Assembly: GCF_900112085.1 (NCBI RefSeq)
Contig: NZ_FOJY01000007.1
Coordinates: 35,058-99,057, forward strand
DNA from: Acetitomaculum ruminis DSM 5522
GTDB taxonomy: Bacteria; Bacillota; Clostridia; Lachnospirales; Lachnospiraceae
Direction: 5' to 3'
DNA length: 64,000 nt
Under the pieces are notes generated by a model that saw nothing but the letters and a program-made list of their open reading frames with translations, did not search any database and was not told the origin of the DNA. Made by a program: the position numbers and the translations under genes. This document shows positions 1 through 10,400 of this stretch, one piece after another. Position 1 is the first letter of the stretch. Each line of letters opens with the position of its first letter.

Positions 1-1
1 A

Positions 2-1213
2 ATGGGAATGGGTATCACAGTAGTAACACCGGCAATGCAGACGCTTATTGCTTATTGGGGACCAGGTGGAGCAAGTGGTGCGGAAATTCCACTCACATCA
101 ATTTACATGATTTCAACATTACCTACACTTGTAATGGTTCCGGCAACACTTTTGGCAGGTGCTATTGCAGGTAAACAGGTAAAATTCAGAACTTTAGCAA
201 TTTTAGGTAGTGCATTATTTGTTATCGGTGGATGTTTGCCGGCAGTTATAACAAATAGTTTTGCGATGGTAATTTTTGGCCGTGTTCTTTTCGGAATCGG
301 TGCCGGCCTTATTTCTCCTTTAGGAAATGCTTTGATTCTTGGGTTATATGAGCCAAAAACAGCAGCTTCATATCTTGGATATGGAACACTTCTTATGAAT
401 GCAGGTGGTATTGCATTCCAGTATCTTGGAGGAGTTCTTTCCGGAATGTCATGGAGCATGACTTTCTGGGGACATGGCGTGGCTGTAATCGCATTAATTA
501 TGGCATTCTTTATTCCTGAACCACCAAAGGTTGAAGCACCAGCAGGAGCTCAGGAAGTAAAGAAAGAAAAGATGAGTCCATTAATCTGGATAACAGGAGC
601 AGGATTCTTCTTATTCAATATTGGAAACTATCCACTTATGATGAATCTTTCATCTATATTTACCGCTAAAGGAATCGGTGATGGCGTAGCTGCTGCTACA
701 GCACTTTCAATCTATACAGTTGCAGGTTGTGTTGCAGGTTTAATATTTGGTAAAGTTTTTGCAACTATCAACAGATTTGCAGTACCTGTAGGATTTTTAC
801 TTGCAGCAGTAGGACAGTTCTTTATATCAATGGGTACAAATGTAGCAATGATGAGTGTTGGAACAGCTTGTATTGGATTTGGTTTCTCATTTGTAATGCC
901 TGCATTCTTTGCTTACATAGGTATGTGGACAGCTCCATCAACAGTAGCACTTGCTACATCAATTAACCTTGGACTTAATAGTGTATCAGGTTTTGTTTGC
1001 TCATACTATCTTTCAGGTATCGTTGCAAAATTCTCACCAGAAGCTATTGAAGGTGTAGATGGACTTCAATATCCAGGTTTCCTTTATACAGAAGTGTATT
1101 GGGCTATCGCAATTTCAATTGCCATGGCTGTTATCTTCTTAGTATTTAATCCACTTAAGTATGCTAAGAACGCTCCAGCAGCAGCTCCACAGGAAGGCCC
1201 AACTGAAGCTTAA
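2..1213 (+). CDS. MFS transporter, N-terminus cut by window edge
   Basis: A very hydrophobic protein with many membrane-spanning stretches and the layout of a major facilitator superfamily permease. A basic cytoplasmic linker near residues 178-190 (PPKVEAPAGAQEVKKEK) separates two hydrophobic halves, as in MFS proteins. The segment around residues 90-103 (FGRVLFGIGAGLIS) resembles the conserved helix 4 region. The reading frame is open at the left edge, so the first ATG at position 2 need not be the true start, and part of the first helix is probably missing. The substrate cannot be told from the sequence. A strong terminator follows directly, so this is the last gene of its transcript. Confidence is high for the superfamily and low for any specific role. 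Confidence 0.85.
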   Translation: MGMGITVVTPAMQTLIAYWGPGGASGAEIPLTSIYMISTLPTLVMVPATLLAGAIAGKQVKFRTLAILGSALFVIGGCLPAVITNSFAMVIFGRVLFGIGAGLISPLGNALILGLYEPKTAASYLGYGTLLMNAGGIAFQYLGGVLSGMSWSMTFWGHGVAVIALIMAFFIPEPPKVEAPAGAQEVKKEKMSPLIWITGAGFFLFNIGNYPLMMNLSSIFTAKGIGDGVAAATALSIYTVAGCVAGLIFGKVFATINRFAVPVGFLLAAVGQFFISMGTNVAMMSVGTACIGFGFSFVMPAFFAYIGMWTAPSTVALATSINLGLNSVSGFVCSYYLSGIVAKFSPEAIEGVDGLQYPGFLYTEVYWAIAISIAMAVIFLVFNPLKYAKNAPAAAPQEGPTEA

Positions 1214-1251
1214 AAAGAGTCATACTTGTTTTCCAAATAAGTCTATATAAT

Positions 1252-1295
1252 GTAAGAGCCGCAAGGGTTTTGTCCCGGCGGCTCTTACACTTTTA
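1252..1295 (+). terminator. Rho-independent terminator after the MFS gene
   Basis: A perfect 11-bp stem (GTAAGAGCCGC pairing with GCGGCTCTTAC, 1252-1262 with 1278-1288) is followed by a T-rich stretch. Confidence 0.9.
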
Positions 1296-1302
1296 TTATT
1301 TT

Positions 1303-1337
1303 AAAATAAAAAATCAGCTGTCTTAAAGACAGCTGAT
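1303..1337 (-). terminator. Terminator of the ABC-F gene
   Basis: Read on the minus strand, the 11-bp stem ATCAGCTGTCT / AGACAGCTGAT (1313-1337) is followed by a run of T. It lies just past the stop codon of the minus-strand ABC-F gene and faces the terminator of the convergent MFS gene. Confidence 0.85.
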
Positions 1338-1346
1338 AAAAATATA

Positions 1347-2984
1347 TTAATTTTCGTCTTCTTCTATTGAAGCAGTATAAACCTGGCGCTTTCTAGCCAT
1401 GTCATCGCTTTCAAGATATTCATCATAGGTTGTTACCTTGTCAATTAATTTTCCGCCTGGAAGGATTTCCATAATTCTATTGGCAGTAGTCTGTACAATC
1501 TGATGGTCGTGAGATGCAAATAACAAAACTCCCGGAAATTTAATAAGACCTTTATTCAAAGCGGTAATTGATTCCATATCAAGGTGGTTGGTAGGCTCAT
1601 CAAGAATAAGCACATTTGCACCGGAAATCATTAGTTTTGAAAGCTGGCATCTTACTTTTTCACCACCGGAAAGAACTTTAAGTTTTTTTACACCGGCATC
1701 ACCAGGGAAAAGCATTCTTCCAAGGAAACCACGAACATAAGTTGCGTCTTTGTTTTCGGAAAACTGAGTAAGCCATTCTACAATTGTGTAATCTACATCA
1801 AATTCTTCTGTAGAATCCTTAGGGAAATAGGATTGGCTTGTTGTTACTCCCCATTTAAAGGAGCCTGAATCTGCCTCCATTTCTCCAGTAAGGATTTTAA
1901 AGAGAGTAGTTTTAGCAATTTCATTGCCACCAACAAATGCGATTTTATCATCATGTCCTACGGTAAAGGTAAGATTATCAAGGACTTTTTCTCCGTCTAT
2001 GGTCTTTGTAAGTCCCTCTACGAATAATACTTCGTTTCCAATTTCACGATCCGGTCTGAAATCGATATAAGGGTATTTACGGCTTGAAGGTTTGATATCA
2101 TCAAGCTGTATTTTTTCCAGGGCACGCTTTCTTGAAGTAGCCTGTTTGGATTTTGAAGCATTTGCAGAGAATCTTGAAATAAAGTCCTGTAATTCCTTGA
2201 TTTTTTCTTCTTTTTTCTTATTTGCCTCTTTCTTTTGTTTAATAAGAAGCTGGCTGGACTCATACCAGAAGTCATAGTTTCCGGTATAAAGCTGGATTTT
2301 TCCATAATCAATATCAGCTATGTGGGTACAAACTTTATTTAAAAAATATCTGTCGTGGGATACTACAATTACGGTATTCTCAAAATCAATGAGAAATTCT
2401 TCAAGCCAGGTAATTGCATCAAGGTCTAAGTGGTTAGTAGGCTCGTCAAGTAATAATATATCAGGATTTCCAAAAAGTGCCTGAGCTAACAATACTTTTA
2501 CTTTAAGGCTTCCTACTAAATCTTTCATCATGGAATAATGGAATTCGGTTTCAATACCAAGTCCATTTAAAAGCTGTGCTGCATCTGATTCTGCATTCCA
2601 ACCGTCCATTTCTGCAAATTCGGCTTCCAGTTCACTGGCACGGATTCCGTCCTCATCTGAAAAATCAGGTTTTGCATAAATGGCATCTTTTTCCTTCATA
2701 ATGTCGTAAAGACGCTTATTTCCCATTATTACAGTATCTAAAACAGTAAATTCGTCATATTTAAAATGGTCTTGTTGTAAGAATGAAAGTCTTTGTCCAG
2801 GAGTAATTGAAACATCACCCTTTGAAGGCTCTAACTGTCCGGAAAGAATACGCAAAAATGTAGATTTTCCTGCACCATTAGCACCGATGATACCATAACA
2901 GTTTCCTTCTGAGAACTGAATGTTAACTTCTTCAAAAAGGGCTTTTTTACCGATTCTTAGGGTAACATTATTAGCACTGATCAT
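1347..2984 (-). CDS. ykpA: ABC-F family ATPase, YkpA/YbiT type
   Basis: A soluble protein of 545 aa with two ABC ATPase domains in tandem and no membrane segments, the ABC-F layout. ABC-F proteins act on the ribosome rather than in transport. Domain 1 has a full Walker A (GANGAGKS, residues 34-41) and Walker B (ILLLDEPTNHLD). The linker is charged (KKKEEKIKELQDF), followed by SANASKSKQATSRK, which is typical of YkpA. Domain 2 has the signature LSGGEKVRC and a second LDEPTNHLD, but its Walker A is altered (GGNEIAKT). This alteration also occurs in Bacillus YkpA as I recall it. The first signature is LVGSLKVK rather than the expected GGSEK form. The gene is monocistronic, with an AGGTGT-like ribosome site before the ATG at 2984. 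Assignment to the YkpA/YbiT subfamily is firm; the cellular role is inferred. Confidence 0.92.
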   Translation of the reverse strand: MISANNVTLRIGKKALFEEVNIQFSEGNCYGIIGANGAGKSTFLRILSGQLEPSKGDVSITPGQRLSFLQQDHFKYDEFTVLDTVIMGNKRLYDIMKEKDAIYAKPDFSDEDGIRASELEAEFAEMDGWNAESDAAQLLNGLGIETEFHYSMMKDLVGSLKVKVLLAQALFGNPDILLLDEPTNHLDLDAITWLEEFLIDFENTVIVVSHDRYFLNKVCTHIADIDYGKIQLYTGNYDFWYESSQLLIKQKKEANKKKEEKIKELQDFISRFSANASKSKQATSRKRALEKIQLDDIKPSSRKYPYIDFRPDREIGNEVLFVEGLTKTIDGEKVLDNLTFTVGHDDKIAFVGGNEIAKTTLFKILTGEMEADSGSFKWGVTTSQSYFPKDSTEEFDVDYTIVEWLTQFSENKDATYVRGFLGRMLFPGDAGVKKLKVLSGGEKVRCQLSKLMISGANVLILDEPTNHLDMESITALNKGLIKFPGVLLFASHDHQIVQTTANRIMEILPGGKLIDKVTTYDEYLESDDMARKRQVYTASIEEDEN

Positions 2985-3271
2985 TATTTATTAACACCTT
3001 TCTTTTATTTATTGCTTTTATTTTGGAAAAATGCCCCTATTACAAGAGGACACACTCCTAACTATTTTGACATATAGGATTAAAAAAAGCAAGGATAAAC
3101 CCTAAATTGCTAATTAATATTACTTTATATAATTTTAATGATAGGTATCATTGTACTTTATATTCGTATGTTAAAATCAAGGTGAATTATGGGAATGTGT
3201 TAAAAGAAGGGATAATAATAGAAAAAGTTGCAGGGTGCAGGTGTATCTGTTTTGAAGAAAAGGAGAACGGT

Positions 3272-6200
3272 ATGAAGAAAGTATTAGCTTTATTTTTAAC
3301 ATTGTCTTTAAGTTTACAAATGGCATTTCCTGTGGGAAGTGTAGTGGCTTTGGCCAAATCACAGGGTAATATGGCTTTAGGACATATTAATGATGGAATT
3401 GAAGTAAAAAGTGTTCATGAAAAAACTGAAAACAACCGGATAAAAGCAAAAGGAAGTGTTATGACGGAGAATGTAATTTCTTTCAAAGCTTCTGCACTTC
3501 CTGATACTTATAACTCACTTGATGAAGGAAAGATTAAAAGTACCATAAACGATCAGGGAAAAAGACAGATTTGCTGGGCGTTTTCTTCAATTGCGGCCAT
3601 AGAGGCTTCCATGCTTTCAAATTCTGCTGAATTTTCAGGTGTTTCACCAGATTCCATTAATCTGTCAGAGCTTACATTGGCATATCTTGTTTACAACCGA
3701 AATGTAAACGATCCATTGGGGCTTACCAAAGGTGATTATAGTACGCTTAATAAAACAAGCTTTTTAGATGTAGGGGGAAACAGTATATATGCAGCCCTGG
3801 CTTTATCCACAGGTGAGGGACCTTATAATGAATCAGATGATCCTGTGGATTTTTCTACTATAAAGGATGTGGTAAATTACACCAAAACCGCAGATTATCA
3901 AACTTTACTGACTTCTTTGGAAGAGTTTTCAAAGCAGAATGCCTATGTCAATAAGCTTGCAAGAATTAAGGACTCCTATTGGATGTCTGCTGTTGACTGC
4001 GACGAGGTAAAAAATGCCATTATGGAATACGGTGCAGTGGATGTGGGAATTTATTATGAGATAACAAATATTTCTAATGTTTATGACAGTGTAAATAACA
4101 GTTATTTTTATAAAGGAGATAAAGAAGCAAATCATGAGGTTGTTATTGTAGGATGGGATGATGATTTTCCAAGAGAGAACTTTGTCAATATGCCGGAAGA
4201 TAACGGAGCCTGGATTTGCAAAAATTCCTGGGGTACTTATAATACCGACGCAGACGGACTTTTCTATGTTTCATATTATGACTCTGCATTTACGAGGGAA
4301 AATAATACAGCAGTCTGTTTTTCCATGGAAAGTGCAGATAAATACGACAATGTTTATCAATATGACGGAACAATTAATACTTCATTTCTTTACAAGGATT
4401 CAAATGCAAAATTTGCTAATATTTACACAGCTTCAAGTGGTGCAGATTTTGAAAAACTTGAGGCGGTAACTTTTGCTCTTTACAGCACAAATACTGATTA
4501 TTCAATAGATGTTTATACAAACCTTTTGGGAAATACTCCTGATAGCGGAACACTAGTTGCTTCGGCTAATACAAGCGGGACTGCTACTTTTAAGGGGATA
4601 CATACCATAACATTAAATAATCCTGTTTCTATAGAGAAGGATAGTAAATACGCAATAGTTATTACTTTATCAAAATCAGGTTATAAAGATAATAAAGTTG
4701 GCTTGTATGCAGATAAGTCCCAAAATTCAACAATAATAACAAAAAATACCGTTTCAAAAAATCAAAGCTTTATGTATAACAATGCTCACTGGTATGACCT
4801 TTCAACTAATGGCAGCAGCGCTAGAATAAAGGCTCTTACAAATGACGCTAACGCTTCATTAGATAATAAAGCCATTAGTTTTTATTTAAGTGATACGGAA
4901 AAGACAATGGAAATTAATAACAGTTTTAACTTGTCCATTATAAATCAGGAGCCGGCTGATGCTTGTGAAACCTATGAGTTTACTTCAAGTGATACAACTG
5001 TGGCAAAAGTTGATTCCAATGGAAATGTAAGTGCCGTTGGCCTTGGAGAAGCAATTATTACTGTAAAGGCGGTAAATGGAAATATAGAAAAAGTATGTCA
5101 TGTTTATGTTGTAAACAGAATTCTTACTGACTTTAAGTTAAATAAAGAAAGCCTTGATATGCTGGCAGGTGAAACCTTTGAACTTAAAGTAAGCTCTAAA
5201 ACACCTTCAAATGCCGGTGATAATTTTGTATTTTCATCATCAGATACTTCAGTAGCCACGGTAAATGAAAAAAGTGGACTAATAACTGCCGTTACCACGG
5301 GAAGTGCCACCATATTCTGTATGGCAAAGGCTAGCGGTTTGGTTAGAAGCTGTCTTGTTACCGTTTCAGAAAATGTAATTACGGACTTTACCTTAAGTGA
5401 ATCAGATAAAGAAATAGATTTGGGAGAAACCTTTACATTAAGTATAAAGGAGTGGACTCCTTTGGCTGCAAAGGGAAATTACAGCTTTAAATCAGAAGAT
5501 AATACAGTTGCCACAGTTACAAGCAAAGGTTTAGTTAAAGGAACAGGAGCAGGAACAACTCAGATTACAGTAACAGAAGAAAAATCCGGATTGGAAAAAA
5601 GCTGTAATGTAAAAGTTTCCAAAGTTCTTATAACGGAATTTACTTTAAGTAGTGAGTCAAAGGAGATTTATACCAATCAGACTTTTACATTATCAGTGGC
5701 TTCAAAAACACCGGCGACAGCTTCTGAAACCTTTAAATTCTCTTCGTCAAATCCTTCAGTAGCTACTGTTGATGAAGATACAGGACTTGTAAAGGGTGTT
5801 TCGGCCGGGGATGCAATTATAACTGTAACAGGACAGGATTCCGGTCTTTCAAGAACCTGTAATGTCAAGGTAAATAAGTATGAATTAACTTCTTATGATA
5901 TAGACCCTACAGAAAAAACAATACAGCCGGGAGAAACATTTAACATCAGTATAATAAACAAAGTACCTACTGATATTAAAGGAGTTACATTTAAATATTC
6001 ATCATCAGATGAGTCAGTAGCAACAGTCAATGCTAATGGATTGGTAACAGGAGTTTCTAATGGAACAGCAAATATTGAGGTTTTATATGAAACATCCGGT
6101 ATTCCTAAAAGCTGTAAAGTTATTGTATCAGACCAATTAACGGATTTTAAATTATCTTCTGAGAGTCTTTTAATAAAAGAAGGCAATAAAGAGACCTTAA

Positions 6201-7162
6201 GCATTATAGAAAAAATTCCCAAGGGAATAGATGAAACCTTTACATTTGAATCAGGAGATGAAAGTATTGCCACAGTTACATCACAAGGAGTTATTGAGGC
6301 AATATCCATTGGAACTACTACTATAACTGTAACAGCTGGTACATCTGGTATTCCTAGGAGTTGTGAAGTAACAGTAATAGATTCCGGAAAATTTAAAACA
6401 TTGATACTGGATAAAACTGAGTGTCTTTTAGCAATAGGCAAAGCAGTATTATTAAATGCTACAGTTACGCCGGAATATGACACAATAAGCCAAAATAAAC
6501 TGATTTGGGAAAGTTCTAACAGAAATATTGCGGTAGTTACCAAAAATACTGATACAAAATCTGCTCGTGTGAAGGGAAAAAGTGCAGGAAGGGCAACAAT
6601 TTTTTGTAAAACCTCAGACGGAAGTAAATTAGTAGCAAAATGCGTTATAACTATACCATATAAAATAACTTATAAATTAAACGGAGGAAAAAATAGTAAT
6701 TCAAATCCTTCCACCTACACTGGTGATGAAGAGGTGAAATTGTTTAATCCTACAAAGAAAGGCTACAATTTCGGAGGATGGTTTACTTCAAGCAGTTACA
6801 AATCCTCTACAAAGAAAAACTGTATAGCAAAGGGAAGCAAAAAGAACATAATTTTATATGCCAAGTGGTCTAAAGTGACTATAAATGCGGCTTCCATTAA
6901 ATCCGCAAAAAAAGCCACAAAAACCTCTATTGACCTGGTTTTAAAGAATCTGGGAGGTAAGGTGAATTATCAGATAATGTATTCAACCAATGCCAAATTC
7001 AAATCATATAAGTCACTGGTTACAACCAAAACAAGCTATACTTTAACAGGTTTAACGAGAAATTCCATTTATTATATTAAAGTAAGAGGTATTGCAAAGG
7101 ACTCTACAAATAAATCCGTATATGGAGATTACAGTGCGGTAAGAAAAGTAAGTTTAAAATAA
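3272..7162 (+). CDS. Secreted papain-like (C1) protease with BIG2, B-repeat and Fn3-like domains
   Basis: I place the start at the ATG at 3272, because AAGGAGAAC lies just upstream and a signal peptide (MKKVLALFLTLSLSLQMAFP) follows; the open frame reaches back to 3107. The product is 1296 aa. A C1 peptidase domain carries the oxyanion Gln95, Cys101 (CWAFSS), His288 (NHEVVIVGW) and Asn318 (KNSWG), with the Gln-Cys spacing of papain. A region resembling the lectin-like domain of bacterial C1 proteases follows. Seven BIG2 Ig-like repeats come next (about residues 520-1130), each ending in a run such as SCNVKV. Then there is one InlB/Flg_new B-repeat (ITYKLNGG...FGGWF...LYAKW) and a C-terminal fibronectin III-like module. 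No sorting signal is visible. It is probably a cell-surface or secreted protease. A possible promoter is TTGTAC/TAAAAT near 3151-3177, but the spacing is only 15. Confidence 0.9.
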   Translation: MKKVLALFLTLSLSLQMAFPVGSVVALAKSQGNMALGHINDGIEVKSVHEKTENNRIKAKGSVMTENVISFKASALPDTYNSLDEGKIKSTINDQGKRQICWAFSSIAAIEASMLSNSAEFSGVSPDSINLSELTLAYLVYNRNVNDPLGLTKGDYSTLNKTSFLDVGGNSIYAALALSTGEGPYNESDDPVDFSTIKDVVNYTKTADYQTLLTSLEEFSKQNAYVNKLARIKDSYWMSAVDCDEVKNAIMEYGAVDVGIYYEITNISNVYDSVNNSYFYKGDKEANHEVVIVGWDDDFPRENFVNMPEDNGAWICKNSWGTYNTDADGLFYVSYYDSAFTRENNTAVCFSMESADKYDNVYQYDGTINTSFLYKDSNAKFANIYTASSGADFEKLEAVTFALYSTNTDYSIDVYTNLLGNTPDSGTLVASANTSGTATFKGIHTITLNNPVSIEKDSKYAIVITLSKSGYKDNKVGLYADKSQNSTIITKNTVSKNQSFMYNNAHWYDLSTNGSSARIKALTNDANASLDNKAISFYLSDTEKTMEINNSFNLSIINQEPADACETYEFTSSDTTVAKVDSNGNVSAVGLGEAIITVKAVNGNIEKVCHVYVVNRILTDFKLNKESLDMLAGETFELKVSSKTPSNAGDNFVFSSSDTSVATVNEKSGLITAVTTGSATIFCMAKASGLVRSCLVTVSENVITDFTLSESDKEIDLGETFTLSIKEWTPLAAKGNYSFKSEDNTVATVTSKGLVKGTGAGTTQITVTEEKSGLEKSCNVKVSKVLITEFTLSSESKEIYTNQTFTLSVASKTPATASETFKFSSSNPSVATVDEDTGLVKGVSAGDAIITVTGQDSGLSRTCNVKVNKYELTSYDIDPTEKTIQPGETFNISIINKVPTDIKGVTFKYSSSDESVATVNANGLVTGVSNGTANIEVLYETSGIPKSCKVIVSDQLTDFKLSSESLLIKEGNKETLSIIEKIPKGIDETFTFESGDESIATVTSQGVIEAISIGTTTITVTAGTSGIPRSCEVTVIDSGKFKTLILDKTECLLAIGKAVLLNATVTPEYDTISQNKLIWESSNRNIAVVTKNTDTKSARVKGKSAGRATIFCKTSDGSKLVAKCVITIPYKITYKLNGGKNSNSNPSTYTGDEEVKLFNPTKKGYNFGGWFTSSSYKSSTKKNCIAKGSKKNIILYAKWSKVTINAASIKSAKKATKTSIDLVLKNLGGKVNYQIMYSTNAKFKSYKSLVTTKTSYTLTGLTRNSIYYIKVRGIAKDSTNKSVYGDYSAVRKVSLK

Positions 7163-7180
7163 GATAAGTATTTAATTTAA

Positions 7181-7250
7181 ACGCAGGTGGCACAAAGTGC
7201 CACTGCGTTCATGATAAAGTAGCGAAGCGGATTACGAATGTCCGCTTTAC
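7181..7250 (+). repeat. Dispersed hairpin repeat, copy 1
   Basis: Two adjacent hairpins. The first is ACGCA(G)GTGGCAC, loop AAA, GTGCCACTGCGT (7181-7208). The second is built on AAGCGGA/TCCGCTT (about 7223-7248). The same unit recurs inverted at 47211-47369 and, shortened, at 48273-48336. It is therefore a dispersed intergenic repeat rather than a simple terminator. Confidence 0.85.
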
Positions 7251-7289
7251 TGCCGGTTGCGCGGAAATTTATGCAATCGGCATTTTTTT
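7251..7289 (+). terminator. Terminator after the C1 protease gene
   Basis: A 10-bp stem, TGCCGGTTGC (7251-7260) with GCAATCGGCA (7273-7282, one G-U pair), is followed by seven T. It directly abuts repeat copy 1. Confidence 0.85.
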
Positions 7290-7401
7290 GGGTAATTTTT
7301 AGATAAAAAACGAAGCTTTAAGGACATTTTGTATAAAATATGTTAAAATAAGCTGGTGATATACAACAAATTAATAGCATTTTAAGGTAAAAAGGAAAAA
7401 A

Positions 7402-10400
7402 ATGGGAGAAAAAGTAACAAAAATAGATTTGTCATTATATAAAGAATTGTTGGAAAGTATCAGGATTCCCTTGTATGTAATAAGACAAAAAGACTATGAA
7501 ATGCTTTTTATAAACAGTTATGGAAAAAAATACTGGGGAAAATATGATGATTATCAGGGAAAAAAATGTTACCACTTTATGGTGGAACAAGATGCACCCT
7601 GTGATTTTTGCGATTTTTTATCGGAAGAGGTTTCTCACATAAAAATGGAAGAGTTTTACTTAGATGATAAAAAAGCCTGGATGCAGGGAAATATACATAA
7701 GATAATCTGGGATAATGAAGATGCCGTATTGTTTTATTATTTTGATGTTACAGAATTCAAAATGAAAAAAATATATGACTATTTGGATCTTGATACTTTA
7801 GATGTTCTTGTTCAAAATGTTCCATCTGGAATGGCTATAGGTTATGTAGAAAATCATATTATAAAAAAACTGTCTATAAATGATATCATAGAAGAATATC
7901 TGGGTATTCCAAAGGGAATACTTTATATGAATGATCATTCTTTGATTTCAACGCGTATTCATAAAAACGATATTCCAAATGTAAGAAAATCCATGTTGGG
8001 TTTAAAGGAAAATCACCGTATACATTCAGTTAAATTCAGGTATTCCAAAAATAATAATGGATGTTATATATGGTATAGAATAGATGTAAGCTGTATTGAC
8101 ATATTAAATGGTTATTTTTTATTTATCTCTATGCATGACATAGATGATGAAAAGAAAAAAGAAGAAGAATTATGGCTTGCAAATCATACTTTGGAAGATA
8201 CTTTAAAGATTTATAGCGCTATAGCTGCAAAAAACGAAAGCATTGTTTATGAATTTGATTTAAAAAGTCGCACATTAAAGGCCATTGATAATGAATATGC
8301 CAGAAAGAGATTTAAAGAGCTGGGTTATCCTATGGTTTTGAAAAATGTTCCTGAAGTTTTTGAAGGAATTTTAGATAAGAAAAACTATGATTTGATAAAA
8401 AAAATTTATGCTGAATTTGAATCAGGGGAAAAAAATAATTCAGTTTTGATTGAAGCTAAAGAAAAAGACGGAAAAAAGAGAATAGCAAAGCTTGATTATA
8501 CATGTATTTATAATTCAGAGGGAAAGCCGGTTAAATACTATGGAACAGTTCAAAACATTACTGAAAAATGGGAAAAGAATATAGAATATAAGGAAAAACT
8601 GGAAGCTTTTAACAATTATGATGAAAAATATTTACTGGCAAAAGTTCATGTTAATTTAAGTGATAATTATATTATCAGCAGTGCTGACGGACAACATAAA
8701 AGTTTAGCGTTGGTGGGCGCTGACGGAAAAAATTATAGTGAGATACTAGATGAAGTATCCCAAAAAGCACTTCAAAAAGAAGATGTAGATAAAATAAAAG
8801 AAATGTATCCGGATAAACTTATTAAACTGTACGAAAAAGGAAAAACAAATTACGAATTTTACTACAGAAGAGGTTGTCGTGTTAAATTTTATCTCTGGAT
8901 GAAATTAGATATACAGATTTTTGAAAATCCATATAAAAATAATCTGGAAGCTTTTGTGTATATTTATGACAGCACAAAATATTCTCTTTCAAGGATGCTG
9001 ATTTCTAAAATTACTGAAATAGGCTTTGAATTAATAGGAATTATAGATACTGTTTCTGGATTAATTTCAACCTATGAAAATGATGAAGGGATGGAAAATT
9101 TTGTTGAAAAAACTGCTCATTTGGATTATGATAGTTTTTTTGAATCAGAAGTGGGAACCTCTCTTTATTTAGAAAACGGTGAAAGAATCAAAAAATATTT
9201 TAAATTAGAGAATGTAGTTAAAGAAATTGAGGAAAAATCAACAGTTTCTTTTCGCTTCAATTTCAGGGATGCAGATGGAAATTTAAAATATAAAAGTATA
9301 GAATTATGTTTTTTGGATGATTCTAAAAGATATATCTATTTTTGCGAATATGATATTACAAAGCAATATCTTGAGGAAAAAGAACAGTATAGAAAAATGG
9401 AAGAGGCTGCTAAGATAGCAAAAATGGCCAATGATTCCAAAACTGAATTTATTTCAAGAATAAGCCATGACATTCGAACACCTATTAGTATAATTAAAAA
9501 TATGGTGGATTTTGCCATGGAAGATATATATGAACCTGAAAAGTTAAAAAGCGATTTAAGAAAAATAGAGGCTGCCAATGGATTTTTGCTTAGTCTTATT
9601 AATGATGTTTTAGATATATCAAAAATCGACAGCGGAAAAATGGAGCTTAACGAAGCCCCTTATACTGCCAAAGAACATATTGAAAATGTTGAAAGCATAT
9701 TAAAAACCATGTGCGATGAAAAGCATCTTAAGTACGAGATAAAAGATTATACGGGACAGGGAGTAATTGTTGTAGACAAAATCAGAATAAACCAGATTAT
9801 TTTAAACCTTATCTCCAACGCGGTTAAATACACTCCTTCCGGAGGAACTGTGAAGTATACTTCCCTTACAAAACAGTTAAAAGAAGAAGGAAAAATGCTC
9901 TTTGGATTTGAAATAGAAGACAATGGAATTGGAATGAGTAAAGAATTTCAAAAGAAGTTGTTTGAACCTTTTACTCAGGAGTATAATAATCCTTTTAGAA
10001 AAAAAACTTCCAGCGGTACAGGACTTGGTATGTCCATTGTTAAAAAAATCATTGATTTAATGGACGGAGAGATAGAAGTTTATTCAAAGCTTGGAAGGGG
10101 AACAAAGATAAGAGTAAGTGTGGTTACAGACGATGCTTCTGATAATTTAAAATACAGAGATTATTTTGTTAAAAAGATGGTTAAGGATGATAAAGCCCAA
10201 ATAGAAGGGAAAATTCTTTTAGTTGAAGATAATGAAATAAATATGGAAATTGTCAAACGAATCATGGACAGCTATAATATAGAGTACGATTCAGCCATAA
10301 ACGGCAAAGAGGCAGTTGACATTTTTGAAAAATCTTCTATCGGTGAATTTAGTGCTATTCTTATGGATATTCAGCTTCCTATTATGAATGGTTACGAAGC

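Noticed and set aside
3107..3271. N-terminal extension of the C1 protease
   Set aside because: The extension has no ribosome site, and a clear signal peptide with a good ribosome site starts at 3272.
5893..6543. Open frame of 216 codons on the minus strand
   Set aside because: It is antisense to the BIG2 repeats of the C1 protease, has no ribosome site, and similar antisense frames recur in the other repeats. It is a shadow of repetitive coding sequence.
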